Positions 44,095 through 52,843 of a stretch of 64,000 bases of DNA are shown here, one piece after another. This stretch comes from Acidocella aquatica (GTDB taxonomy: Bacteria > Pseudomonadota > Alphaproteobacteria > Acetobacterales > Acetobacteraceae). The stretch's first letter is position 1. The number at the start of each line of letters is the position of its first letter. The stretch covers positions 1 through 64,000 of the forward strand of contig NZ_BSOS01000003.1 of NCBI RefSeq assembly GCF_030160635.1, in the 5' to 3' direction. The notes under the pieces were generated by a model. That model ran no database searches. It had not been told where the DNA came from and saw nothing but the letters and a program-made list of their open reading frames with translations. Both the position numbers and the translations under genes were made by a program.

Positions 44095-45360
44095 TTGAAT
44101 ACGGCAAGCCAGCCGCATTTCTGCGGCGATACCGGCTGGAACCCAATGGCAGATAGTAAATACCCAAAGCCCGAGGACCGCGCAGCACTACTTACCGCGG
44201 AGCGCAATCGTAAAATGGCTGCCTCCGCGCAGGCTTATGTCCGGGGTAGCACTGTGCATTTCTACGAGTGGCTTGCGAGTGGCAATCGCGCGAGACTGCC
44301 GCAAGGTCCCGATATTTGGATTTGCGGCGATTGCCATGTTGGCAATCTTGGCCCCGTAGCCAATATCCACGGTGACGTGGAAATTCAAATTCGTGACTTT
44401 GATCAGACGGTTGTCGGCAATCCCGTCTATGATCTCATCCGCCTTGGCTTGTCGCTCGCCATGGCCGCCCGTGGCTCCGACCTGCCTGGTATAACGACCG
44501 CGCATATGCTGGAACACATGATCGAAGGATACGAGACTGCATTTCTGCCGCGGGATCCAAAAAATTCGGTGGAATTAAACGCGGCCATGCCGGAAATTGT
44601 CAAGCGCCTGATGCGAAAGTCGGCTGGCCGATCCTGGAAGCATCTGGCCGATGAGCGGATCGAGGGAGTCAAGCCTGTTATACCGCGGGGCCGGCGGTTC
44701 TGGCAGATGACCGTCGAGGAGCGGCGGGCGATTGACCTATTGTTTGCCCAGGAGCAGGTTCGCCGGCTGGTGACGTCGCTTCGTTCACGCGATGAAAATG
44801 CCGAGATTCGCGTTCTGGATGCGGCTTACTGGCGCAAAGGTTGCAGCTCGCTGGGCAGGTTGCGCTTTGCGGTTTTGGCTGCCGTGGGCGCGGGGAAAGA
44901 CGAACGGCACTGCCTGATGGATATCAAGGAAGCTGCAGCACCAGTTGCGCCGCGGAGCCTGATTGGTGATTTGCCGCTCGACAATGCGCATCGCGTTGTT
45001 GAAGGGGGGCGTGAATTATCGCCATTTCTCGGGGAGAGAATGTTATCCGCCGTACTGCTTGGCAAAGCCGTTTTTGTCCGCGAGCTCATGCCGCAGGATT
45101 TGAAAATCGAGATCAAGCAGATTTCGATAGACAACGCGAAAAGCATTGCAAAATATCTGGCACATATCGTGGGCTTGGCGCATGCCCGTCAGCTAAGTCG
45201 GCCTAAGCGCAAGACATGGCTAGCTGAACTTCAACACAACCGGTCGAAGTCATTGGATGCTCCATCGTGGTTGTGGAACAGCGTGGTGGCGCTCGTCGCT
45301 GCGCATGAGGCGGCCTATCTGAATCATTGTCGGCGTTATGCGTTGGAGAATTCCGGTTGA
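44095..45360 (+). CDS. DUF2252 family protein
   Basis: 421 residues from TTG 44095; ATG 44146 would drop 17 residues of a conserved-looking HFCGDTGWNP segment. The core has RNRKMAASAQAYVRGSTVHF, WICGDCHVGNLGPVANIHGD, IQIRDFDQTVVGNPVYDLIR and LSLAMAARGSDLPG. These resemble kinase-like GDxHxxN and D-rich motifs (GDCHVGN, RDFDQ), suggesting a distant protein-kinase-like fold. DUF2252 has no settled function. Confidence 0.85.
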   Translation: MNTASQPHFCGDTGWNPMADSKYPKPEDRAALLTAERNRKMAASAQAYVRGSTVHFYEWLASGNRARLPQGPDIWICGDCHVGNLGPVANIHGDVEIQIRDFDQTVVGNPVYDLIRLGLSLAMAARGSDLPGITTAHMLEHMIEGYETAFLPRDPKNSVELNAAMPEIVKRLMRKSAGRSWKHLADERIEGVKPVIPRGRRFWQMTVEERRAIDLLFAQEQVRRLVTSLRSRDENAEIRVLDAAYWRKGCSSLGRLRFAVLAAVGAGKDERHCLMDIKEAAAPVAPRSLIGDLPLDNAHRVVEGGRELSPFLGERMLSAVLLGKAVFVRELMPQDLKIEIKQISIDNAKSIAKYLAHIVGLAHARQLSRPKRKTWLAELQHNRSKSLDAPSWLWNSVVALVAAHEAAYLNHCRRYALENSG

Positions 45361-45401
45361 GCGCAGAAATGGATGAAACAAAATAAAAGCCGAAAAACGC
45401 A

Positions 45402-47744
45402 TCAGGGGGCCACAATCGGCGAGATGTCGAGCTGATCGAGGTATTCAGATAATTCAGCCGTCCATTTGCGCGCCGTGACAATATCGGCTCTCCCGGCGGC
45501 GAGCTCGAGACCGGCACCGATGTCGGTAATCTTCTGGAAGCCAAACATACCGCCTGAACCCCGCATACCATGGCCAAGAAACTCCACGGTCTCGAAATCC
45601 CCATGCTCCAGGGCATCCTGTATCGCGCGCACATTTTCGCGGCGATTATTCAGGTATAACGGTATATCCATGCTTGGCCCACGGCTCGGCGGTGTGCTGG
45701 CGGACGGGCTTCCAATCGAGGCCGGAGAAAATACGGCGGGACAGTGTTCGATGATGGCCTGCAGCAGCACCAATTGCTTGATCGGCTTCGTGAGATAAGC
45801 CGTACAACCAGCGGCCACGCATTTTTCCCGATCCCCTTTGAGGGCGGCGGCGGTGAGGGCAATGATCGGTGTGGGGGCGCGGTTGTTGGCTTTCTCCCAT
45901 TCACGGATTGACCGCGTCGCGGTCAGCCCGTCCATCACGGGCATCTGCCGGTCCATCAGCACCAGGTCGAAATGTCCCGCGATAAATTTGTCGTAAGCGA
46001 CGAGGCCATTTTCGGCGACTTCAATCAGGTATGGCGTCTCCTGCATATAGGCGAGCGTGATCGTGCGGTTGTCGGGATAATCCTCCACCAGCAGAATTCG
46101 TAGCGCCGGGAGGTGTGGTTGCGTACCTGCGCCTGCTACGAGAACCGTTGGTTTTACGGGGCCGGTCCAGATATCGAGTGGAACAGCGAAGGAAAATACA
46201 CTGCCTTCCCCAAAGCGGCTTTCCGCCCAGATCCGTCCACCCATGAGTTCGACTAGGCGCTTGGAAATGGTCAGGCCCAGGCCCGAGCCACCGTAGCGGC
46301 GGGTTGTCGAAGAGTCGGCCTGCGTAAAGCGCTCAAACACTGCCCCCAGTTTCTCCGCGGGAATGCCGATTCCGGTATCGGAGATCGCAAACTGCAAAGC
46401 GCTTTGCCCGGCGGAGTCGACGTCTGGCGTTATCCGCAAGGCCACTTCACCAAATTCCGTGAATTTTATGGCATTACCCAACAAATTAAGCAGTACCTGC
46501 CGCAAACGCGTTGGATCACCCACCAGATTGACGTCAACCTCAGGCACCAGTTCACAGACCAGAATCAGCCCCTTTTGATGCGCCCTGACGGCCAGCATCT
46601 CCATCACTTTTTCGAGCAACTCAGTGAGCGAGAATTCTGTTCGTTCAAGTTCAAGCTGAGAGGCTTCAACTTTCGAGAGATCAAGGATATCGTTGATCAA
46701 GTCGAGCAAATTGTCGCTGGCACGGCAGAATATATCCACATATTTTTTCTGCTCTTGCGTGAGGGGCGTTTTTATCAGCAAATCGGCGATGCCGATAATG
46801 GCATTCACAGGGGTGCGGATTTCATGACTCATGCTGGCCAAAAAGTCTGACTTGGTTTGGCTGGCGCTTTCCGCTACGGCCTTGGCCTGCTTCAATTCGG
46901 CTTCAACCCGCTTGCTTTCGGTAATGTCGCGCGCGGAGGCGAATACCCCCTTCAAGGTACGTTCGCGGTCGTAAAACGTGGTTGCGTTGTAAGATACCAC
47001 CGTTTGTACGCCGTTCCTGGCAGATGCGGTGAGTTCGAAATCGGTAACCTTTTTCTCACTTAGCACCAGCTTGATCCCGGCCTCGGCGCGTTCCGGGTCC
47101 GTGAAATGACTCTTGAAAGGCGAGCCTATCAACTCATCGCGCGTGCAGCCGGTGAGCTCCTCCATTTCCTTGTTGATATCAGTGATGATGCCGGCAGGGT
47201 CGGTAGTTACTACGGCATCAATGTTGGATTCGATTAAGGAGCGTGTATAAAATTGCTGATCACGCAGGCGCTGATCAAGCTTTTTTTGTTCGGCTTCAAC
47301 GAGCTTGCGTGCAGTGTTATCGGTACCGATCAACAGATACCCGATGATGGCATCCTGCGTGTCTCGCAATGCCGTGACCGATACCACCGCCGGAAAGCGG
47401 CTTCCATCTTTGCGGATGTAGGTCAGCTCGTAGATGTCCTCTATCCCGCGCGAGGCTTTAAAGACTAAGGCCTCGAAGCCGGGGTTAATCGTGGTTTCAA
47501 GTTCAGCGCTCAGCTCTTTAGCCCTTGCAATCACTTCTTTCGGGTCGGAAATGTCGGCTGGAGTGATCTTATTCATCACTTCGGCGGCTGTGTAGCCAAG
47601 CATGCGCTCCGCGCCGACATTAAAAATTTGAATGACCCCCTTTGCATCCGTCGCAATGCTTGAAAAATTGGCACTGTTAAAGATGGCGCGCTGTAGTGCG
47701 CCATTCTCAAGGCGCGTTTCATCAAGAAATTTAGTCAATTTCAT
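45402..47744 (-). CDS. Hybrid histidine kinase (PAS-PAS-HisKA-HATPase-REC-Hpt)
   Basis: 780 residues, no membrane segment. Two PAS domains (about 12-145 and 160-285; IIGYLLIGTDNTARK and GVFASARDITESKR ends), HisKA with the phosphoacceptor H307 in FLASMSHEIRTPVNAIIGIA, ATPase N box NLLGNAIKFTEFGEVAL and G boxes GIGIPAEKLG and GGSGLGLTISKRLVELMGG. Receiver domain with Asp598 in LVLMDRQMPVMDGLTA and an Hpt domain with His725 in FLGHGMRGSGGMFGFQ. It is a BarA/TorS-type phosphorelay kinase whose output may be the receivers at 47772 or 48613. Confidence 0.92.
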   Translation of the reverse strand: MKLTKFLDETRLENGALQRAIFNSANFSSIATDAKGVIQIFNVGAERMLGYTAAEVMNKITPADISDPKEVIARAKELSAELETTINPGFEALVFKASRGIEDIYELTYIRKDGSRFPAVVSVTALRDTQDAIIGYLLIGTDNTARKLVEAEQKKLDQRLRDQQFYTRSLIESNIDAVVTTDPAGIITDINKEMEELTGCTRDELIGSPFKSHFTDPERAEAGIKLVLSEKKVTDFELTASARNGVQTVVSYNATTFYDRERTLKGVFASARDITESKRVEAELKQAKAVAESASQTKSDFLASMSHEIRTPVNAIIGIADLLIKTPLTQEQKKYVDIFCRASDNLLDLINDILDLSKVEASQLELERTEFSLTELLEKVMEMLAVRAHQKGLILVCELVPEVDVNLVGDPTRLRQVLLNLLGNAIKFTEFGEVALRITPDVDSAGQSALQFAISDTGIGIPAEKLGAVFERFTQADSSTTRRYGGSGLGLTISKRLVELMGGRIWAESRFGEGSVFSFAVPLDIWTGPVKPTVLVAGAGTQPHLPALRILLVEDYPDNRTITLAYMQETPYLIEVAENGLVAYDKFIAGHFDLVLMDRQMPVMDGLTATRSIREWEKANNRAPTPIIALTAAALKGDREKCVAAGCTAYLTKPIKQLVLLQAIIEHCPAVFSPASIGSPSASTPPSRGPSMDIPLYLNNRRENVRAIQDALEHGDFETVEFLGHGMRGSGGMFGFQKITDIGAGLELAAGRADIVTARKWTAELSEYLDQLDISPIVAP

Positions 47745-47771
47745 ATCATTCCTATGATAGCAATTTCCCGC

Positions 47772-48200
47772 TTATGGGGCCGGCGAACGGTTGATCGCCA
47801 TTTGAATGGCGTGGATCAATGCGGGTTCCTTAAAGGGTTTCTCAAGCAATACTGCGTCCGGCCGCTGTAGCCGCACCTTTGTGATATTCCCGCTCATAAA
47901 TAAATGAGGGATGAAGCCGTATTGCAGGATCTGCGTCATTGCCGTAAGGCCGCTGCCGACGCCCAGCCAAACGTCCACGATCATCAAGCTCGGTTTGTGC
48001 TGAGCGGCATAAGCCACGGCCGCTGCCTCGGTAGCTGCGATCGCGCAGACGTTGTGCCCCAATGTTTCCAGCATTGATGCCAGCAAAGTCCCGATCATGG
48101 GGTCGTCATCCACCACGAGGATTCTTTGGCCACCTGAAACTTCGCCAGTTCCGGCGACCGCGCTATAGAATCCAGACGTCTGTTGTACTCTTTCGGGCAT
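47772..48200 (-). CDS. Single-domain response regulator
   Basis: 142 residues: an N-terminal leader then RILVVDDDPMIGTLLASMLE (acidic pocket), LMIVDVWLGVGSGLTAM with the phosphorylated Asp, and LLEKPFKEPALIHAIQM with the conserved Lys. No output domain. It lies 27 bases upstream of the hybrid kinase, same strand, probably one operon and one phosphorelay. Confidence 0.88.
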   Translation of the reverse strand: MPERVQQTSGFYSAVAGTGEVSGGQRILVVDDDPMIGTLLASMLETLGHNVCAIAATEAAAVAYAAQHKPSLMIVDVWLGVGSGLTAMTQILQYGFIPHLFMSGNITKVRLQRPDAVLLEKPFKEPALIHAIQMAINRSPAP

Positions 48201-48612
48201 TGGTCGTACGTGGGCGCGAATTCCACCCAGGCCAAGGTTCGGAAACTACTCAGAGTATCCCCAGTCCGCGGAGCGCCGTTTTCAATCCGTGCGTGAGCTT
48301 TGATGTGGGGCGAGGGAACCAAAATTCTTTAACAGGCGGGAATGCGACCAAATAGCTCAGTATCTGTGCCGGATACGACAGAAATCGCTTGGTGATTCCA
48401 TGCGCATTGCACCATCATTATACTCATTTTTTGATCCGGCCTGTTTGTCCAGGCCGCCTATCTAAAAGATGAAATTTTGGTAACTGTTGGGCCGTCCACC
48501 CCAACAGTTACATTGTTACGATAAAAAATTTGCTCGGTAAGTTTGGTCAGGAGGGGTACTTGGGTCGATCATGAAGAACCAACCGCTCGGCACTCGGGGA
48601 ACCACGCATGCC
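48201..48612. other. Intergenic region with two hairpins
   Basis: 412 bases with no supported gene. It contains a 7-bp stem CGGCCTG/CAGGCCG at 48437-48456 and the 11-bp perfect stem at 48481-48510. Neither is followed by a T-run on either strand. Confidence 0.45.
48481..48510. repeat. 11-bp perfect inverted repeat
   Basis: TAACTGTTGGG and CCCAACAGTTA flank an 8-base loop. It lies between the two receiver genes and could be a transcript-end structure or an operator. Confidence 0.6.
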
Positions 48613-49029
48613 TCACGGTTGTGTTACAGGAGCGCGAGGGGCTATCATTGGCTTGGATGATTTGTCGTAGGGGCGGCGTGATAACGCTTCAACACGTGCC
48701 AGTAATTCCGCAACCCCGAAGGGCTTCACCAGATAGTCGCTACCGCCTGCATTGAAGCCGCGAACTTTGTCCGCGACAGTGGCAAGGCCCGACAGAAACA
48801 GGACGGGTGTAAGGTTATTTTCGCTTCGTAACGCTTCAACAATTCTGATACCGTCGATGCCACCTGGTAGCATCCGGTCGAGAATTATAAGGTCAAATTC
48901 CACCGATGCGGCGCGAAAGAGCGCGTCCCGGGCGTTAGCCAGATGCTCGACAAAATAGCCAGCGTCCACGAGGACCTTGGACATGAGAGCAGCGTTGTTA
49001 AGGTCGTCTTCAACGAGTAGAATTTTCAT
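48613..49029 (-). CDS. OmpR-type receiver, lacking DNA-binding domain
   Basis: 138 residues. Receiver motifs: KILLVEDDLNNAALMSKVL, DLIILDRMLPGGIDG with the phospho-Asp, PVLFLSGLATVADKVRGFN and YLVKPFGVAELLARVEALSR. The LARVEALSRR linker is typical of OmpR/PhoB regulators, which continue into a winged helix; here the frame ends after a short Pro-rich tail. It may be a 3'-truncated OmpR regulator or a genuine stand-alone receiver. Confidence 0.8.
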   Translation of the reverse strand: MKILLVEDDLNNAALMSKVLVDAGYFVEHLANARDALFRAASVEFDLIILDRMLPGGIDGIRIVEALRSENNLTPVLFLSGLATVADKVRGFNAGGSDYLVKPFGVAELLARVEALSRRPYDKSSKPMIAPRAPVTQP

Positions 49030-49201
49030 TGCCCTGCCTAATTTGTAATTCGGAAGCCACTTGAAGCGCGACGCTGCCTTGGGAGGTTAAAGTTTAGTCA
49101 GGAAAGATAGCTGCTGGCAGCCTCGGAATCTACTCACAGGAGACTCCTCTCATGTTTCGAAATTTCAAGCTGCAGGCGTAAAAATACTTTGCTTCCTTTT
49201 G

Positions 49202-49266
49202 TTGGCTTCAAATCGGAATGGTGGCCGACATCAAATCGGAATCCCCGGCCGGCTTCCGTCGGAATC
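49202..49266. repeat. IS21-type terminal repeats (remnant)
   Basis: Three degenerate copies of a roughly 22-base unit: TTGGCTTCAAATCGGAATGG, then TGGCCGACATCAAATCGGAA, then CCGGCCGGCTTCCGTCGGAA. Multiple GGCCGGCnTCnnnTCGGAAT units are typical of IS21-family ends, where they bind the transposase. No istA or istB remains nearby. Confidence 0.55.
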
Positions 49267-49270
49267 TAAA

Positions 49271-49336
49271 GGTTTCTGTGAGGTCGCGCACCGTCGTCGC
49301 GGCGCCTCGACGACGGTGCGCGACCTCACAGAAACC
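49271..49336. repeat. Perfect 29-bp palindrome with 8-base loop
   Basis: The arm 49271-49299 starts GGTTTCTGTGAGGTCGCGCA and its exact reverse complement fills 49308-49336; the loop is CGGCGCCT. It adjoins the IS21-type repeats. No T-run follows, so it is not a standard terminator. Confidence 0.9.
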
Positions 49337-49624
49337 GGATTGAACGAAACCGCCGGCCGTAGGGCAACTATGGGGATAGTGGCGCTTCGCTGGGGTCTCG
49401 GCATCTGATTTTGGCGAACTGTATGGCCGCCATTTCGGCTTGGTTGGTCTGTTTCATGCCGGTGACGGTGTGCTGATCGTCGTAGGGTAGACCTTGATGG
49501 GTTCGACAGCGCTGGTTTCTTTGAAAGAGCGGCTTGACTCCGGCTTTACCGACAAAGCATTCACTGCCGGCACGCATGTCGCCGATCTACCAGATTGAAT
49601 TTTCTTGGTTGAAGCGGTGACTGT
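49337..49624. other. Spacer before IS91 transposase
   Basis: No gene supported. A short minus-strand frame (49368-49577) has no motif I recognise. The region may be IS debris. Confidence 0.35.
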
Positions 49625-50821
49625 TCATGAGGTGTCGTACCAGGTTGGGCGCCGCAGCGGGCGTGGTCCCGAGGTTACGGCGAGCGTGATCATCCTGCCG
49701 CCGCAGCATGGGCAGGTGTCTAATGGCGACACGGCTGGCGCACACGCGGCCACTACGTTGGCTGTGATTATGGGGCCGGGCGAAGGTACGGCCAGGAGCT
49801 TCCGGCAGAGGGTAATTTTGGCGGCACGGTGCCCGTTGGCGAGGAACCCATAATGGCGAATGCGATGGAAACCGTCGGGCAGGGTATGCTGGAGAAACCG
49901 GCGGATGAATTCATCTGCGTCGAGGGTCATGAGCTTGGTCTTGCCGTGATGGCGATAATCCTTCCAGCGGAAGGTAACTGATTGCTCACTGATCTCGGTG
50001 ATCCGGGAATTTGAGATGGCGACGCGGTGGGTATAGCGGCTGAGATAGGCGAGGACCTGGGCTGGGCCGCCGAATGGTGGTTTGGCATAGACCACCCATT
50101 CGATTTGGCGCAGCGCCCGCAGCTTTGCTGCAAAGGCATCCGGTTCAGCGAGGCCCGTCAGATCGCCGAAGAAGCTAAGCTCGCCAGCTTCGAATGCGCC
50201 TTGCAACGCCGCGAGAAACAGCCAGCGGAACAGCCGCGATAGTACGCGGATCGGCAGGAAGAAGCCCGGCCGGCAACCCACCCAGCGCGCGCCGTCGAGC
50301 GATGGACCGCCGCCTGGCACAACGCAATGAACATGCGGATGGTGGTGCAGGTTCTGGCCCCAGGTATGGAGCACGGCCAGTAGCCCGATCTCGGCGCCAA
50401 GATGCTTGGCGTCCGCCGCAATCGTGCGCAGCGTCTCCGCCGCGGTCTTGAACAAGATGGTATAGACGACCTCCTTGTTCTGAAACGCCATCTCCGCCAC
50501 CGGTGCTGGCAGCGTGAAGACGACATGGAAGTATGGTACTGGCAACAGATCGGCCTGCCGCGCCGCCAGCCAGGCGGCGCGGGCGTGACCTTGGCACTTC
50601 GGGCAATGGCGGTTTCTGCAAGAGTTATAGGCGCAACGGATTAGCCCACAATCCGAGCAGACCTCGGTGTGGCCACCAAGTGCAGCGGTTCGGCACAGTT
50701 CGATGGCGCTCATAACCCGCCGCTGAACGCGGTCCAGGTGGCCGTCATGCGCCCACCGATAGGCGGCGCCATGGCGGCGAAAAACGTCCGCAATCTCCAG
50801 ATTTTTTGACACGATGGCCAC
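49625..50821 (-). CDS. IS91-family (Y2 HUH) transposase
   Basis: 398 residues. N-terminal zinc-binding cysteines: TEVCSDCGLIRCAYNSCRNR and HCPKCQ. HUH metal motif in NLHHHPHVHCVVPGGG. The paired catalytic tyrosines are in VLAYLSRYTHRVAISNSRI (Y-x3-Y). A C-terminal DTCPCCGGRM forms another zinc knuckle. IS91 elements move by rolling-circle transposition. The gene appears intact and is followed upstream by a truncated integrase, a common IS91 partner. Confidence 0.9.
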   Translation of the reverse strand: MAIVSKNLEIADVFRRHGAAYRWAHDGHLDRVQRRVMSAIELCRTAALGGHTEVCSDCGLIRCAYNSCRNRHCPKCQGHARAAWLAARQADLLPVPYFHVVFTLPAPVAEMAFQNKEVVYTILFKTAAETLRTIAADAKHLGAEIGLLAVLHTWGQNLHHHPHVHCVVPGGGPSLDGARWVGCRPGFFLPIRVLSRLFRWLFLAALQGAFEAGELSFFGDLTGLAEPDAFAAKLRALRQIEWVVYAKPPFGGPAQVLAYLSRYTHRVAISNSRITEISEQSVTFRWKDYRHHGKTKLMTLDADEFIRRFLQHTLPDGFHRIRHYGFLANGHRAAKITLCRKLLAVPSPGPIITANVVAACAPAVSPLDTCPCCGGRMITLAVTSGPRPLRRPTWYDTS

Positions 50822-50824
50822 CGG

Positions 50825-51358
50825 TCAAGGCGGTGGCACGACCTCAATCGTCAGTCGATCAAACGGGCTATCGGTCTGCCGGATCAGACCGCTCGAGACA
50901 TGGGTATAGCGCGCCGTGCTGGATAAATTGCTATGCCCGAGGAGAACCTGAATGATCCGGATATCGGTGCCGCTTTCCAGGAGATGCGTGGCGAATGAAT
51001 GACGCAACGTGTGTACGGTGACACGCTTGGCTAAACCGGACGCCGCGCAAGCGGACCGGCAAGCGGCATGCAAAACGTTCACTTCAATCGGGTTGGCAGG
51101 ATCGCGTCCGGGAAATAGCCAATTCTTGGGCCGGGCAAGCCGCCAGTATGTGCGCAGAATGCCAAGCAGTTGCACCGACAGCATGACATAGCGATCCTTG
51201 CCGCCTTTGCCCTGCTGGACCCGGATCACCATCCGGCCACTGTCAATATTAGCGACCTTGAGAGAAACCGCCTCGGACGCGCGCAGCCCGGCGGCGTACG
51301 CGGTGGTCAGAGCAACACGGGTTCGCAGGCTTGGTACCGTTTCCAGAAAGACCAGAAA
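50825..51358 (-). pseudogene. Tyrosine recombinase, 5'-truncated
   Basis: The minus frame reads FLETVPSLRTRVALTTAYAA, GLRASEAVSLKVANIDSGRM, VIRVQQGKGGKDRYVMLS, TVHTLRHSFATHLLESGTDI and VLLGHSNLSSTARYTHVSS: Arg, His-x2-Arg, His and Tyr of the integrase catalytic set are all present. The N-terminal SAM-like domain is missing; the frame runs into IS110 sequence at about 51360. An internal start at 51232 would give only the catalytic half. It lies 3 bases upstream of the IS91 transposase. Confidence 0.8.
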
Positions 51359-51371
51359 GATCGTGGTCGAG

Positions 51372-51441
51372 TAGCTGCCACCCCATGAACCTGGAAAACA
51401 TTCTTCGCCAGATCCGACCCAATCGTCACAATCTCATCCAT
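51372..51441 (-). pseudogene. IS110-type transposase N-terminal stub (copy 1)
   Basis: From ATG 51441 the minus strand reads MDEIVTIGSDLAKNVFQVHG, the start of IS110/IS1111 transposases with the first DEDD Asp. Homology ends at about 51372, where the integrase frame begins. A GGAGGG lies 8 bases upstream of the ATG. Confidence 0.65.
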
Positions 51442-51551
51442 GGCTATGCCCTCCTATATTGACGGTCCTACATCTTACCGCAGATCTCCGCCGGTAAACG
51501 CCAGAAAGAGGGGGCGTTCCACACCATCAACATTGCACGCGATTTTACGAT

Positions 51552-51770
51552 CTGCCTTTGGATACCATAGCCGCACGGCCCCGCCCCAGAGCAAAACCGT
51601 AATTCGTGACCGCTGCCGGTTAACTTGGCAATCAGCTTCTTCAACGCGGCCTACGTGTTCGTGATCGTTCCGTAATCACGCATCTCCTTTCGCAGGCTCG
51701 ACTCCGCGACCGCAACGGCGATCATATCTTTATGCACATCAAGGCCAATGTAAGTGATAGAATTCGCCAT
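51552..51770 (-). pseudogene. IS110-type transposase N-terminal fragment (copy 2)
   Basis: From ATG 51770: MANSITYIGLDVHKDMIAVA, VAESSLRKEMRDYGTITNT, then TAG at 51651-51653, then AALKKLIAKLTGSGHEL and AGPCGYGIQRQ. This is the N-terminal DEDD domain of a different IS110 subgroup from copy 1. It stops matching at about 51552 and carries an amber codon. Confidence 0.7.
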
Positions 51771-52000
51771 GACCCGTCTCCTATGCATGAGGCTTGGCAC
51801 CGGACAATCCAGCGCAACCCTCGAAATCCTGCATATTGTGAGACGGGCCACCCACCCTATCTCAGGCGAATATCTGGTCTAGGGCGACGTTCCATGACGT
51901 GTGCGGGGGGGGGGGGGGCAGCGGACCAGCCTCTCATGACCGGGAGGGGAAGATACCGTATAGACCGGACGCGCGTCCTTCGATCAATACGGCTTACGTG

Positions 52001-52198
52001 TTACGGCGTGGTCTGGCTATGCGTAGTTTGTATGGTTGTGGTGACAGGCGAGGTGGGAGACGGCGTTGTCGTTGTTTCCGTTGTCGTAGTGGTTGTCGGC
52101 GGCGGCGAACCGCCACAGCCGGCTAGCATGGTCATTGCCCCGAGCATTGCCGCGCCGGCGAGCAAACGGATACCTGATACTTGACGTTTCACGTTCAT
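52001..52198 (-). CDS. Thr-rich lipoprotein
   Basis: 65 residues. Lipoprotein signal LLAGAAMLGAMTMLAGCGGS with the lipobox LAGC, then a tail composed almost wholly of Thr, Pro, Ser and Gln (PPPTTTTTTETTTTPSPTSP). It lies 9 bases downstream of a second Thr-rich exported protein on the same strand. I know no family for it. Confidence 0.55.
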   Translation of the reverse strand: MNVKRQVSGIRLLAGAAMLGAMTMLAGCGGSPPPTTTTTTETTTTPSPTSPVTTTIQTTHSQTTP

Positions 52199-52207
52199 CT
52201 CCTGTGC

Positions 52208-52531
52208 TTAGTTGGTGGTTGAAGTCGTGGACTGGCTGGTGGTGGTGATCGGCACCGGCGGTGTTGTGGTCGTGGTGGTGCTGGTGCTGGTGCTGTCGCT
52301 ACCCGAACCGTAGGCATTGCCATAGGTTGTCTTTTTGGAATCAACGGTATTACCATTGCCGTCGTTGGAGGATTTGGTTTCCGTCGTGCTCAACGTACCC
52401 GCCGGCGGTGCAACAACGGCAGGCACGCTCGTCGTCGTAGAGGACGTGGTGTCGGAAGACGTGGTCTGTGCGAAGGCGGCGCCGGTCATTAACAGAAACG
52501 CGCACGCACTCGCCGTAAGATATTTTTTCAT
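52208..52531 (-). CDS. Thr/Ser-rich exported protein
   Basis: 107 residues with a signal peptide (KKYLTASACAFLLMTGAAFA), then Thr/Ser-rich sequence around a conserved-looking core, TETKSSNDGNGNTVDSKKTT then YGNAYGSGSD, and a C-terminal Thr/Ser tail. It probably forms a small operon with the lipoprotein at 52001. An ATG with AGGG nearby precedes the signal. No family recognised; the low-complexity tails may be O-glycosylated or adhesive, which is speculative. Confidence 0.6.
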   Translation of the reverse strand: MKKYLTASACAFLLMTGAAFAQTTSSDTTSSTTTSVPAVVAPPAGTLSTTETKSSNDGNGNTVDSKKTTYGNAYGSGSDSTSTSTTTTTTPPVPITTTSQSTTSTTN

Positions 52532-52843
52532 AATAACCCTCCAAAATCATAACAGACCAGAAACCGTGCTATGTCAGCAGCGTCGGTTGTCTAATGCTCG
52601 ATATGGGCCCGCACGGGCGACTGTGGCAGGCTCGGAAACTACCCATGGACGAAAGCTTGCCAGACGCAAACCAAGCGGACGGTAGGTCCGCGGGCCACTG
52701 CCAAATTGGCGTTCCTGTGAGTAGTTTCCGAGTCTAGTGTCTAAAACGCGACTATAGGAAAATAATGAACAGCATGTAGTCCCGCAAATTTATAGGGTTT
52801 CTAATTCTATAGCCTAGAGTGCGTGCTGCAGAAGGATATTACC
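52532..52843. other. Intergenic region between Thr-rich genes and 52844
   Basis: About 310 bases, AT-rich at its right end (52750-52820). No coding signal. It likely holds divergent promoters, but no clean boxes were identified. Confidence 0.4.

Noticed and set aside
48437-48456. Stem CGGCCTG/CAGGCCG as a rho-independent terminator
   Set aside because: Only 7 bp and no T-run on the downstream side of either strand.
49368-49577. Minus-strand open frame of 69 codons before IS91
   Set aside because: No start context, no recognisable motif, surrounded by IS debris.
51905-51918. Run of 14 G residues
   Set aside because: A homopolymer in noncoding DNA near IS debris; length may be a sequencing artefact and no function follows.
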